A stretch of 44,362 nucleotides of DNA, taken from positions 1-44,362 of the forward strand of contig JAVTVZ010000147.1 in NCBI GenBank assembly GCA_032229625.1, in the 5' to 3' direction. How positions within the stretch are numbered: the first letter of the stretch is position 1; every line of letters starts with the position of its first letter. This document shows, in pieces, positions 35,201 to 43,585 of the stretch. This DNA comes from Kineosphaera sp032229625 (lineage in GTDB: Bacteria > Actinomycetota > Actinomycetes > Actinomycetales > Dermatophilaceae). The position numbers and the translations under genes are program-made. A model generated the notes under the pieces. It was not told the origin of the DNA and searched no databases. It worked only from the letters and a program-made list of their open reading frames with translations.

Positions 35201-35254
35201 ATGAGCGCCGACACCCTTCACCGCACCGAGCACCGGGGAGCCCCGCGTGCCTGA
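35201..35254 (+). CDS. 17-residue leader peptide coupled to the acetyltransferase
   Basis: ATG 35201 has GAGGAG just upstream, the best ribosome-binding site in this operon. It encodes MSADTLHRTEHRGAPRA and stops at 35254, overlapping the GTG start of the acetyltransferase (35247) by 8 bases. The acetyltransferase has no good site of its own, so its translation probably depends on ribosomes finishing the leader. Alternatively it is the remnant of a lost first gene of the operon. Confidence 0.55.
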   Translation: MSADTLHRTEHRGAPRA

Positions 35255-35870
35255 GCGCGTCCAGCCCTCTGCGGACCAGCACCGCCCCATCGCCGACCCC
35301 GACGGGCTCGCTGCCCTCCTGGCCGCTCTCGACGCCGGCGAGACGATCACGGGGGACTCGCCGCACCATGGCGCGATGCTCGCCGCCAGCCAGGAGGCGC
35401 TGCGCCTCACCGTCGCATTGAACGGCAGCTACCACTCCCCGGAGGAGGTGGTGGCGCTGATGAGCTCTCTCACCGGGCGACAGGTCCACGAATCGTTCCG
35501 GCTGTTCCCGCCGTTCAGCACCGACTTCGGCAAGAACCTGCGCTTCGGCGAACGTGTCTTCCTCAACAGCGGCTGCCGGTTCCAGGACCAGGGCGGCATC
35601 GACATCGGCGACGACGCACTCATCGGCCACAACGCCGTCATCACCACCCTCAACCACCAGCTCGATCCGGCCCGCCGCGCCGATCTGCACCCCGCGCCCG
35701 TGCGCATCGGATGCGGCGCCTGGCTGGGGGCCAACGTGACAGTCCTGCCCGGCGTCACCATCGGCGACGGCGCTGTCATCGGCGCCGGATCTGTCGTGAC
35801 CAAGGACGTCGCTCCCCTCACCGTCAGCGTCGGCGTTCCCGCCCGCCCCGTGCGGGAGATCAAGCCCTGA
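35247..35870 (+). CDS. Sugar O-acetyltransferase (Maa/LacA/NodL type, hexapeptide fold)
   Basis: The 207-residue product transfers acetyl from acetyl-CoA to a sugar hydroxyl. A helical N-terminal Maa-like cap (ALNGSYHSPEEVVALMSSLTG) precedes a left-handed beta-helix with FINxG-type VFLNSGCRFQDQGGIDIGDDALIGHN. His in GHNAVITTLNH is a likely catalytic base, and VRIGCGAWLGANVTVLPGVTIGDGAVIGAGSVV matches the family's C-terminal CoA-binding coil. GTG 35247 overlaps the leader peptide. A MerR-driven acetyltransferase beside an alcohol dehydrogenase suggests a detoxification operon rather than sugar catabolism; the natural acceptor is unknown. Confidence 0.92.
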   Translation: MPERVQPSADQHRPIADPDGLAALLAALDAGETITGDSPHHGAMLAASQEALRLTVALNGSYHSPEEVVALMSSLTGRQVHESFRLFPPFSTDFGKNLRFGERVFLNSGCRFQDQGGIDIGDDALIGHNAVITTLNHQLDPARRADLHPAPVRIGCGAWLGANVTVLPGVTIGDGAVIGAGSVVTKDVAPLTVSVGVPARPVREIKP

Positions 35871-35911
35871 CTCCTGCGACGAGGCGGAGCGCCCGAGACC
35901 TCCCGTCCCGT

Positions 35912-35949
35912 CGAACCGCAGCCCACGAGGCCGAACCGCAGCCCACGAG
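35912..35949. repeat. Direct 18-bp repeat between acetyltransferase and dehydrogenase
   Basis: CGAACCGCAGCCCACGAG occurs at 35912 and 35932, two bases apart. It fills much of the 98-base gap between the genes and looks like a recent slippage duplication. Confidence 0.85.
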
Positions 35950-35968
35950 CCCGTCTGAAAGGACTCCC

Positions 35969-37018
35969 ATGAGCACTGCCCACACCATCCCCGCCACGAT
36001 GCGCGCCGTCGTGATGAACGCCCCCGGCGACGTCACGGTCGAGACGATCGACACCCCTCGCGTCGTCAAGCCCACCGACGTCGTCCTCAAGCTCGCCGCC
36101 GCGTGCGTGTGCGGCTCCGACCTGTGGCCCTACCGCGGCCACGAGGAGGTCGACCACCAGTTCATGGGGCACGAGTACGTCGGCACCGTCGTCGAGAAGG
36201 GCGCCGACGTCGCGACGCTCGAACTCGGTGACTTCGTCATCGGCTCGTTCATGCTCTCCGACGGCACGTGCGAGATCTGCCGGGCCGGCTACCCCTCCCG
36301 GTGTGCCAACGCCGGCACCTACACCGGCAGCCAGGCGCAGTATATGCGGGTCGAGCTCGCCGACGGCTCGCTCGTCGCGGTGCCCGGCGGTGAGCCGAGC
36401 GACCCGGACACGCTCGCCGACTATCTCGCGGCCTCCGACGTCCTGGGGACCGGCTGGTACGCGGCCGTCGCCGCGCAGGCGGGCCCCGGCAAGACCATCG
36501 CCGTCGTCGGCGACGGCGCCGTCGGGCTGTGCGCCGTCCTCGCCGCGAAGGCGCTCGGCAGCGAGCGCGTCATCGCCTTCTCCCTGCACGAGGACCGCCA
36601 GGCCCTGGCGCGCGAGTTCGGCGCCGACGTCGTCATCGCCGCGCGAGGCGAGGAGGGCGCGGCGAAGGTGAAGGAGCTGACCGACGGCTACGGAGCGCAC
36701 GGCGTCTGCGAGGCCGTCGGGACCCAGGGCTCGATGGACCAGGCCCTCGCCTCGGTGCGACGCGGCGGCTACGTCGGCTTCGTCGGCGTCTCCCACGACC
36801 AGACCCTCGACGGGCTCGACCTGTTCTTCCGTCAGATCCACCTCGAAGGCGGGCCCGCACCCGTCCGCCGCTTCCTGCCCGACCTCATCGCGCGCATCCA
36901 GGCCGGCGAGATCCACCCCGGGAAGGTCTTCACCAAGCGCGTCCCCCTCGACGACGCCGCCGAGGCGTACAAGGCGATGGACGAGCGCCGCGAGATCAAG
37001 GTCCTCCTGGAGGTCTGA
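35969..37018 (+). CDS. Zinc-dependent alcohol dehydrogenase (MDR superfamily)
   Basis: The product has 349 residues from ATG 35969, with GAAAGGA 5 bases upstream. Catalytic zinc ligands are Cys in ACVCGSDLWPY and His-Glu in MGHEYVG. The structural zinc loop DGTCEICRAGYPSRC retains three of the usual four Cys. The Rossmann cofactor fold has VVGDGAVGLCAVLAAK, and its following residues (FSLHEDRQ) do not settle NAD versus NADP. The C-terminal HPGKVFTKRVPLDDAAEAYKAMD is typical. It oxidises alcohols or reduces aldehydes; the MerR context suggests an aldehyde stress response. It is the last gene of the MerR-controlled operon. Confidence 0.93.
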   Translation: MSTAHTIPATMRAVVMNAPGDVTVETIDTPRVVKPTDVVLKLAAACVCGSDLWPYRGHEEVDHQFMGHEYVGTVVEKGADVATLELGDFVIGSFMLSDGTCEICRAGYPSRCANAGTYTGSQAQYMRVELADGSLVAVPGGEPSDPDTLADYLAASDVLGTGWYAAVAAQAGPGKTIAVVGDGAVGLCAVLAAKALGSERVIAFSLHEDRQALAREFGADVVIAARGEEGAAKVKELTDGYGAHGVCEAVGTQGSMDQALASVRRGGYVGFVGVSHDQTLDGLDLFFRQIHLEGGPAPVRRFLPDLIARIQAGEIHPGKVFTKRVPLDDAAEAYKAMDERREIKVLLEV

Positions 37019-37062
37019 CCCGGCCCAGGCGCCGGTGCGCAGCCCCGACCGGGCGGGAGGTG

Positions 37063-38286
37063 TCATCGGCGACCCCACTCCCACGCGGGCGTACTGAGCA
37101 GCCCCTGGCCGACGACGACGGTCTCGCCGACGTCCTTGTCGAGCCGGATGAGCCGATGCGCGGGCACGTCGCCCGGTGCTTCGAGGGGATCGTCGTCGGG
37201 GCCATCAGAGCCATCGAGCAGCCCGGGGTGCGCCTCGTCGAGCGCGTCGAGGAGCAGCTGGGAGTGGGTGACGACGACGACCTGGGTGCGGCCGGCGACG
37301 TCGCCGATGAGCCGTGCCAGGGGTGGCAGGAGGCTCGGGTGCAGGCTCGTCTCGGGCTCGTTGAGCACCATGAGCGGCGGCGGGTCGAGGGTGAGCAGCG
37401 CGGCGAGCCACAGCAGGTAGCGCAGCGTGCCGTCGGACAGCTCCGCCGCCCGCAGGGGCCGCAGCATGCCGGGCTGGTGCAACGCGACGTCGAAGAGCCC
37501 GTCGTGCTCACCGATGTCGAGCCGCGACCCGCCGAACGCGTCGTCGACGGCATGCTGCAGACCCGCCGGGTCCTGCTCGAGGATCGTCGCGAGCGCGGCG
37601 GCGAGGTCGGCCCCGTCGTCGGCCAGCGCCGGGGTGCGCGTGCCGACCTGCGGGCGCCGCGCCGGACTGTGCGCGTCGACGCGGAAGCCGTCGTAGAAGC
37701 GCCAGCGCCGCAGCGCCGAGCGCAGCGCCCACATCTGCGGCACGGCGACGGGATCGCTGTATTCGGTGAGCAGGCTGCGATGCGACGGCAGCCGCACCGC
37801 CCCCTTCTCCCAGCCGTCCGGCCCGCGGAACTCCACGACCTCGCGCAGGCGTCGCGCGGCGAGGGTCGCCGGTCGCATCACCGCGCCGTGGAAGACGGCC
37901 TCCCGCTTGATCTCCGGGTCGCGCAGGAAGAACGACCGCGCGTCCGGGCTCTGCTGCGGCAGGCCGAGATCCACGAGGTAGCCCAGCTCCCCGCCGACGC
38001 CGAGCCGCAGCGAGATCGGCCCCTTGCGCACGGTGCCCTGCGTCTGCCCCGTCCGTCGCGCTCCCGCGAGCGACGCGGGCCCGGCCCACAGCGCGGACTG
38101 CAGTCCGCCCTCACGAGCCAGCGATGCGACGACCTGCCCCTGCCCGCAGTCCGCGAGCAGCCGCAACGCCCGATAGAGACTCGACTTGCCGCTGCCGTTG
38201 GACCCGGTGACGACGGTGAGTCGCCCCAGGTGGACGCACACGTCCCGCAGGGATCGATAGCCGCTGACGGCCAGCACGCTGTACAT
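37063..38286 (-). CDS. AAA15-type (RecF/SMC-like) ATPase of COG4637 type
   Basis: The product has 407 residues. It begins LAVSGYRSLRDVCVHLGRLTVVTG with Walker A GSNGSGKSS (about 28-36), has a signature-like LSDGTLRYLLWLAAL, Walker B PPLMVLNEPETSLHP, and VVVVTHSQLLLDAL at the D/H-loop. There is no coiled-coil long enough for SMC function. This is the DUF2813/AAA15 group found in stand-alone ATPases and in overcoming-lysogenisation-defect nucleases, but no Toprim nuclease domain follows here. TAGCGT lies 7 bases before the ATG on the minus strand. It is a lone gene, with the MerR operon convergent downstream. The role is unknown; it may belong to DNA repair or defence. Confidence 0.8.
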   Translation of the reverse strand: MYSVLAVSGYRSLRDVCVHLGRLTVVTGSNGSGKSSLYRALRLLADCGQGQVVASLAREGGLQSALWAGPASLAGARRTGQTQGTVRKGPISLRLGVGGELGYLVDLGLPQQSPDARSFFLRDPEIKREAVFHGAVMRPATLAARRLREVVEFRGPDGWEKGAVRLPSHRSLLTEYSDPVAVPQMWALRSALRRWRFYDGFRVDAHSPARRPQVGTRTPALADDGADLAAALATILEQDPAGLQHAVDDAFGGSRLDIGEHDGLFDVALHQPGMLRPLRAAELSDGTLRYLLWLAALLTLDPPPLMVLNEPETSLHPSLLPPLARLIGDVAGRTQVVVVTHSQLLLDALDEAHPGLLDGSDGPDDDPLEAPGDVPAHRLIRLDKDVGETVVVGQGLLSTPAWEWGRR

Positions 38287-38293
38287 GGCCCGA

Positions 38294-38299
38294 ACGCTA
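38294..38299 (-). promoter_or_regulatory. Putative -10 box TAGCGT for the AAA15 gene
   Basis: TAGCGT on the minus strand is followed by 7 bases and the ATG at 38286, indicating a leaderless message. Confidence 0.5.
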
Positions 38300-38427
38300 G
38301 GCGCCACCACCGACAAGATTCGCAGTCTGCACCGATGGCCCATGTCGACCACGGAGTGACGCCTTCGATCTCGATCTCACGCGGGGACCTTCGGACTTTC
38401 AGGACAGTCGATGTAGGTTCTCGCCGG

Positions 38428-38590
38428 ACTTGTCCTCGGCGCGGACCCTTGACCTGCGAGGCGACACGAAGAGAGGACGCGTCTCGTCTCATCTTCTTGT
38501 CCGAATCCTCCGCGAGGATGCCCTGCGACGCTATTCCTACGGCGGTCGTGGTTTCGTGCGCATCTCGATGGTGTGTCGTTCCGTGGTTCG
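38428..38590. repeat. Degenerate repeat, copy A
   Basis: This ~160-base stretch aligns imperfectly with 43257-43420. Shared blocks include GACTTGTC, GACCTGCGA, GACACGA and TCTTGTCCGA, in the same order and spacing, with weaker similarity beyond. Neither copy keeps a common reading frame. It sits in the 834-base gap between the AAA15 and ABC-F genes, where base composition is visibly less GC-rich than in the genes. Apart from this repeat, the palindrome at 38927 and short tandem repeats, I see no gene in 38300-39120. Confidence 0.55.
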
Positions 38591-38926
38591 CACGCCGAGG
38601 GCCCTGACGATGCCCTCGCTCAAGGGCAGACGTGCCTGAGCAGCAGACTCGTGATGCCTGGGCGTTCAGTTCAGTGGTGGTGGGCGGACGAGGCACGACC
38701 GCGACAGCGCGCACGACAACCACGGCAAACCGTTTCGCCGGTGCCGGTGCCGGCGTCAACAACGGCAAGGGTGCCGACCTCCACCGTGGCGGCCACCGCA
38801 GTGACCGACTCGGTGAGCTTGTCTGCTCCGCTCGACGGCCACGGGCGGCTCATGGCACGTCTGTTCCACCGGGCGCCCACCGCGCCCGAACCGGCTTGCC
38901 CGCGGGTCGGCGAACCGGTCGACGCA

Positions 38927-38956
38927 CCGACACGCCGGTGATCACCGGCGTGTCGG
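38927..38956. terminator. Perfect 30-bp palindrome downstream of the ABC-F gene
   Basis: CCGACACGCCGGTGA is followed directly by its reverse complement, centred on GGTGATCACC with no loop. It lies about 165 bases past the ABC-F stop on the minus strand. It could end that transcript or bind a dimeric protein. A 12-base tandem repeat (GCACGCCGACAG) follows at 38957-38991. Confidence 0.5.
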
Positions 38957-39120
38957 CACGCCGACAGGCACGCCGACAGGCACGCCGACGAGATGTGGCG
39001 ACGAAGTGCGCGGTCGCGGTGTGGCGGCCGCCGCGCTCCCAGTCGGCGCGGCGCTGACCAGGTACGTCGCTGACTCGGTACATCGAGGACCGGGCCGCCC
39101 GGAACCCGCCCGAGGGTGCG

Positions 39121-40824
39121 TCAGCGGCGGCGACGCACCCGCGTCTCGTCCCACACCGGCTCGGGGGACTCGTAGACCACGCCGTCGGCGCCGAACACGA
39201 GGAACCGGTCGAAGCCGCGGGCGAACCAGCGGTCGTGGGTGACGGCCAGCACGGTGCCCTCGAAGGCGGCCAGCCCCTCGTCCAGGGCCTCGGCGGAGTG
39301 CAGGTCGAGGTTGTCGGTCGGCTCGTCGAGCAGCAGCAGCGTGGCGCCGGAGAGCTCCAGCATGAGGATCTGGAAGCGGGCCTGCTGCCCGCCGCTGAGT
39401 GAGTCGAAGGTCTGCTCGCCGGCGCGGGCCAGCTCGTACCGGTCGAGGACCCGCGCGGCCTCGTCCTGGGTGCGGCCTGCCCGGTGCTCGTCGCCGCGGT
39501 GCAGGATCTCCAGCAGCGTCCGCCCGGCGAACGTGTGGTGCTCATGGGTCTGGGCGAACCATCCGGGCCGCACCCGCGACCCGAGCCGGGCGAGGCCCGC
39601 GTGCCGCACGTGCGGCGGGCGCACGTCACCGACGGGCCGCTGGGCGACCTCCGGGTCCGAGCCACCGGCCGCGAGCAGCCGCAGGAAGTGCGACTTGCCC
39701 GACCCGTTGGAGCCGAGCACCGCGACCCGCTCGCCTTACCAGACCTCCAGGTCGAAGGGCCGCATGAGGGAGTCGGCCCCCTCCTGCGGAGCCAGCAGCT
39801 CGAGGCCCTGCGCCACGACCGCCCGTTTGGCGGTGCGACCTCCGGACAGGCGCATCCGCACGTTCTGTTCGCGAGCGACGTTCTCGGGCGGGCCGGCCTC
39901 CTCGAACTTGCGCAGCCGCGTCTGCGCCGCCTGGTAGCGGGACGCGAGCCCGTCGTTGTAGGCGGCCTTCTGCTTGTACATGAGCACGAGCCGGCGCAGC
40001 TTGGCGTGCTCCTCCTCCCATCGGCGCAGCCGCTCCTCGAGGTCAGCGTTGCGGGCCTGCCGCGCCTCGTGCCACGTGGCGAACGACCCGGGGTGGGTCC
40101 AGGCACTCGCGCCCGCCGCACCCGGCTCGAGGGTGACGACCCGGGTCGAGGTCTCGCGCAGCAGCTCGCGGTCGTGGCTGACGAGCAGCACCGTCTTGTC
40201 GGTCTGGGCGAGGCGAGCCTCGAGCCACCGCTTGCCGGGCACGTCCAGGTAGTTGTCGGGTTCGTCCAGGAGCAGCACCTCGTCGGGTCCGCGCAGCAGC
40301 GCCTCGAGCACCAGCCGCTTCTGCTCGCCGCCGGACAGGGTGGCTGCGCGACGGTACTGGCAGCGCTCCAGGGCGACTCCGAGTGCGGCGGTCGTCACGG
40401 TGTCCCACACCGTCTCGTACTCGTACCCGCCGAAGTCCGCCCAGTCGGCCAGGGCCTGAGCGTAGGCCAGTTGCGCCGGCTCGTCGTCGACCTCCATCAT
40501 CGCCAGCTCCCCGTCGTCGACGGCGCGGGCCGCCGCCGCGATGCGCGCCGGCGCGACGTCGATCAGCAGGTCACGGATCGTGGAGTCGTCGCGCACCGAC
40601 CCGATGAACTGCCGCATCACCCCGAGCCCGCCGGAGCGGGTCACCGCGCCGGAGTGCGCGTCGAGATCGCCGGCGATGATCCGCAGCAGCGTCGTCTTGC
40701 CAGCCCCGTTCGGTCCCACGAGCGCGACGACCGCGCCGTCACCGACGCGGAAGGTCACCTCATCGAGCAGCGGCCGCCCGTCGGGCAGCGCGTAGGTGAT
40801 CTGGTTCAGGTCGATGTGGCCCAC
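39121..40824 (-). pseudogene. ABC-F family ATPase interrupted by an in-frame TAA
   Basis: Two nucleotide-binding domains of a soluble ABC-F protein are encoded in one frame of 568 codons. NBD1 has Walker A GPNGAGKTT, signature LSGGEQKRL and Walker B VLLLDEPDNYLD. Then comes a linker (EERLRRWEEEHAKLRRLVLMY region) that enters the ribosomal E site in this family. NBD2 has GSNGSGKS, LSGGQQARF and LLLLDEPTDNLDL. At 39736-39738 a TAA stop follows FDLEVW and precedes GERVAVLGSNG, where relatives have a Lys or Arg codon. Everything after it stays open and normal. ABC-F proteins rescue stalled or antibiotic-blocked ribosomes. This is either a nonsense mutation, a sequencing error or readthrough; restart at GTG 39720 would give an isolated NBD2. 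GTG 40824 is the natural N-terminus (GHIDLNQITYALPDG). Confidence 0.8.
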
Positions 40825-40942
40825 GCGGCGCAACGATCCCAGACAGACCACGCCCGATTCCAGTCAATTGGCTGCTCGCGTCACGGCTGCCGGCGTCACC
40901 GGCTGCTCGCGCAGCGTGCCGGCGCGCCCTCGGGGGGCGAGA

Positions 40943-41338
40943 TCAATCGACGGCGGTGCCCTCCAGCTCCACGAGCTGGCCGGGCACCGCGAGCCGCGAC
41001 ACGCCGAGCATCGTGGTGGCCGGCGCGACGCCCGCCGCGGCCAGCGCCCCTGCGAGGATCCCGTAGTGCTCGACGAGGGCATCGACGTCCGTGGTGTAGA
41101 CGTTGAGCCGCACGAGATTCAACAGTGACATGCCCGCCTGCGCCAGCACCGCGTCGAGGTTGTCCAGCGCGAGCCGCAACTGCGCCCCGATGTCGCCGTC
41201 GTGGGCGGGTCGGCCGTCGCTGCTCATCGCCGTCTGGCCGGAGACGTAGAGGGTCCGGGTCTGGCCCGAGACGAGCTCCGCCTGGTTGAAGCCCATGTCC
41301 AGTGACCACGTCACCGGGTTGATCGCGCGTCGTTCCAT
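40943..41338 (-). CDS. RidA/YjgF-family protein
   Basis: The product has 131 residues from ATG 41338, with AAGGAG 8 bases upstream. The chorismate-mutase-like trimer fold is recognisable from LYVSGQTAMSSDGRPAHDGDIGAQLRLALDNL, the middle segment VRLNVYTTDVDAL and the end LGVSRLAVPGQLVELEGTAV. Arg115 and Glu125 correspond to the substrate-binding Arg and Glu of enamine/imine deaminases, so 2-aminoacrylate-type hydrolysis is possible. It is divergent from a WYL regulator, with the third copy of the recurring palindrome 25 bases upstream of its start, so the two are probably linked in regulation. Confidence 0.9.
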   Translation of the reverse strand: MERRAINPVTWSLDMGFNQAELVSGQTRTLYVSGQTAMSSDGRPAHDGDIGAQLRLALDNLDAVLAQAGMSLLNLVRLNVYTTDVDALVEHYGILAGALAAAGVAPATTMLGVSRLAVPGQLVELEGTAVD

Positions 41339-41362
41339 CAGGTCTGCTCCTTGAGCGTCAAC

Positions 41363-41378
41363 GCACACTGTCGTGTGC
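41363..41378. promoter_or_regulatory. Recurring 16-bp palindrome, copy 3
   Basis: GCACACTGTCGTGTGC lies in the divergent RidA/WYL intergenic region. It differs by one central base from GCACACTGTTGTGTGC. A separate dyad GACA-TCTTG-TGTC lies at 41427-41439, nearer the WYL start. Confidence 0.5.
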
Positions 41379-41472
41379 GGCGATCGGTCGTTCGCCGGTC
41401 GCGAGACCACCCTCGGACTGATTCACGACATCTTGTGTCATGTTTTCTGTGGGGGTTAGCGACCATGGGGGC

Positions 41473-42522
41473 GTGCGGGCGGATCGGCTGGTGTCCTTGG
41501 TCCTGCTGCTGCGCCAGCGGGGGCGGATGACCGCCGACGCGCTGGCCGCCGAGCTGGAGGTGTCACCGCGCACGGTGCTGCGCGACATGGATGCCCTGTC
41601 TGCCGCGGGAGTGCCGGTGTATGCCGAGCGAGGCCGGCACGGCGGGTTCGCGCTGCTGCCGGGCTTCCGTGCCGAGTTGACGGGCTTGGGGCACGACGAG
41701 GCGCTGGCCCTCCTGACCGTCGGGTCGGCGCGTCGTGAGCGGGTCTTCGGCCTGAACGCGGCTCTGGCGGCGGCGCTGCGCAAGGTGAACGACGCGTTGC
41801 CCGAGAGTCACCGCGCCCAGGTCGGCGAGGCGGCCCGGCGGTTCCTCGTCGAGCCCGAGATGGACCTGCTCTCGCGGCGCCTGGTCGCGGAAGACATCCC
41901 TGCCGACGTGATGGCCGCGGTGCGCCGCGCGGTGCTCGGCGGTCGTCGGCTGCGCATCGACTACGCCGCGGCCGGCGAGGCCGCGCGATGGCGCACGGTC
42001 GATCCGATCGGCCTGGTCACCGTGCGCGATCGCACCTACCTGCTGGCGCTCAAGGACGGTGCGGACCGCACCTACCGGCTCTCCCGGATGCGTGCCGCGC
42101 AGGAGCTGCTCGAGCCGGCGCGCCGGCCGGACGATGTCGACCTGGATCGGCTCTGGCGCGAGCGCAGCGCGCGCTTCCTCGGTGAGGGCCACCTCGACGT
42201 CGTCGTGCGCGTCCGCGAGAGCCGGCGCGAGGACCTGCTGGAGAGTGCGCGTGCCGTGCGGGCCGAGCGCCGCGAGACCGACGGATGGGTCCGCGTGGCC
42301 GTGACCTTCGAGGACCTGCGGCACGCCACCTGGGCCCTGTGGCAGCTCGGCGCCGACGCAGAGGCCGTCGCGCCCGAGGCGTTGCGAGTCGCGCTCCGCG
42401 ATCGCGCCCGGGCCGTCGTCGATCGCTATGCGGCTCCGGCGCCGCCCGACCGGGCGCAAGAGCGGTCGGACTCCGCGTGCCCGAGCCTCGAAGGTCCGGA
42501 CGGCCCGCGTGGGCCCGGGTGA
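41473..42522 (+). CDS. WYL-domain helix-turn-helix regulator
   Basis: The product has about 349 residues from GTG 41473, where the family-typical VRADRLVSLVLLLRQRGRM begins; GACCAT ends 6 bases upstream, and an ATG at 41440 is the alternative. The winged HTH spans 1-60 (TADALAAELEVSPRTVLRDMDALS). The WYL domain is at about 140-220 (DPIGLVTVRDRTYLLALKDG, with V-Y-L). A WCX domain extends to about 320 (VAVTFEDLRHATWALWQLGADAEAVAP). A disordered Pro/Ser/Gly tail overlaps the downstream TetR start. It is divergent from RidA, which is its likely target. Confidence 0.88.
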   Translation: MRADRLVSLVLLLRQRGRMTADALAAELEVSPRTVLRDMDALSAAGVPVYAERGRHGGFALLPGFRAELTGLGHDEALALLTVGSARRERVFGLNAALAAALRKVNDALPESHRAQVGEAARRFLVEPEMDLLSRRLVAEDIPADVMAAVRRAVLGGRRLRIDYAAAGEAARWRTVDPIGLVTVRDRTYLLALKDGADRTYRLSRMRAAQELLEPARRPDDVDLDRLWRERSARFLGEGHLDVVVRVRESRREDLLESARAVRAERRETDGWVRVAVTFEDLRHATWALWQLGADAEAVAPEALRVALRDRARAVVDRYAAPAPPDRAQERSDSACPSLEGPDGPRGPG

Positions 42523-43195
42523 GGGCCCAGCTCGCGCGACTGGCACCTCCGCCGGCGAGCGGCGCAGTGACCGGAGCCGAGTCCAGTCGCCGGCGGCCGG
42601 GCGCAGCCGGCGGCGCCCGCGCAGCGAGTCCGTCCAAGAGCGGATCCTGACCGCGGCCCGCGAGGAGCTCGCTGCGCGCGGCTTCCGCCAGCTGACGATC
42701 GAAGGCGTCGCCCGCCGGGCAGGGGCAGGGAAGACCACGATCTATCGATGGTGGTCGAACAAGGCTGCCCTGCTGTTCGATGCCCTGAACGTGACCCCTG
42801 ACCGGTACCCCGAGTTCAGTGACACCGCCGAGACGCGACGCGACTTGGAGGACGAGATCGCCGGCGTGATCCGATACTTCAGCACGCCCTCGGGTGCCGC
42901 GTTCCTGGACCTGGTCGCGGAGAGCCGGTTCGACGTCGCCCTCGCTCACGCGCTGAGCAAGGAGTTCGTCGCTGCGCGACGAGAGGCAACGCGCCGGGTC
43001 ATCGACAGAAGCACGCGCAGGGGCGAGGCACCCTCAGGTCCCGACGTCGAGACGGTGATGGACATGGTCTGGGGCGCGATCTACTACCGCTTCATGGTGC
43101 TGCACGAGTCCCCCGATGCCGGGTATGCGCGTCGCCTGCTCGACCAGATCTGGCCGCCCCCATCGGCTGATGCCTCCACGAGCTCCCCCGGCTGA
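42509..43195 (+). CDS. TetR-family regulator
   Basis: The product has 228 residues from GTG 42509, overlapping the WYL gene by 14 bases in another frame; the start is uncertain because the first ~45 residues are Arg/Ser-rich and unlike the family. The HTH is at about 55-95 (RQLTIEGVARRAGAGKTTIYRWWSNKAAL), followed by a TetR_C_16/11-like helical domain with VMDMVWGAIYYRFMVLH near the end, a segment conserved in this subgroup. It is translationally coupled to the WYL regulator, a rare arrangement of two regulators in one operon. The target is unknown. Confidence 0.85.
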   Translation: MGPGEGPARATGTSAGERRSDRSRVQSPAAGRSRRRPRSESVQERILTAAREELAARGFRQLTIEGVARRAGAGKTTIYRWWSNKAALLFDALNVTPDRYPEFSDTAETRRDLEDEIAGVIRYFSTPSGAAFLDLVAESRFDVALAHALSKEFVAARREATRRVIDRSTRRGEAPSGPDVETVMDMVWGAIYYRFMVLHESPDAGYARRLLDQIWPPPSADASTSSPG

Positions 43196-43256
43196 ACGTG
43201 TGAGCGACCGTGCGGCTGGGGCCGGCCCCAGCTCCAGCCGCTGTCGCTTCTTCCTG

Positions 43257-43420
43257 GACTTGTCATCGTGGTGCGGGCCCGACCTGCGACGTGACACGAC
43301 AGGGGGACGGCGGCCCGTCTCGTCGTCTTGTCCGAGTCCTTGACCACGGAGACGGCCCTCGACCTCGGCGAGGCGGGTTGTGGTCCCGCTCTCATGCCGT
43401 TGTCCGGCCGTGACCCGGGT
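43257..43420. repeat. Degenerate repeat, copy B
   Basis: This is the partner of the element at 38428, within a 390-base gap (43196-43585) between the TetR gene and the formylglycine-enzyme-like gene. A plus-strand frame of 63 codons (43328-43519) runs through its 3' part and is joined by ATGA to a further 32-codon frame. Neither resembles a known protein and copy A does not conserve them. I treat the region as remnant DNA of an older mobile or duplicated segment. Confidence 0.5.
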
Positions 43421-43585
43421 TCGTCTCGTCGTGTTGACGTGGCCGCTGATGAGGTGGCCGCTCGGTCGCCCGCCGTGGCCGAGCTCGACGCGATGGACAG
43501 GGGCGCATTGGGGCGATGACAAAGACCCTCATCGCCGGCGGCAAGGGCTCGGCCGTGCGCTTCGCCACCGGAGATGACCGAGTAG

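Noticed and set aside
38671..38850. Minus-strand frame of about 59 codons ending in CRGCRARC and HHH
   Set aside because: The Cys/His end is tempting, but codon use is unlike the neighbours, there is no ribosome-binding site and it lies in remnant-rich DNA.
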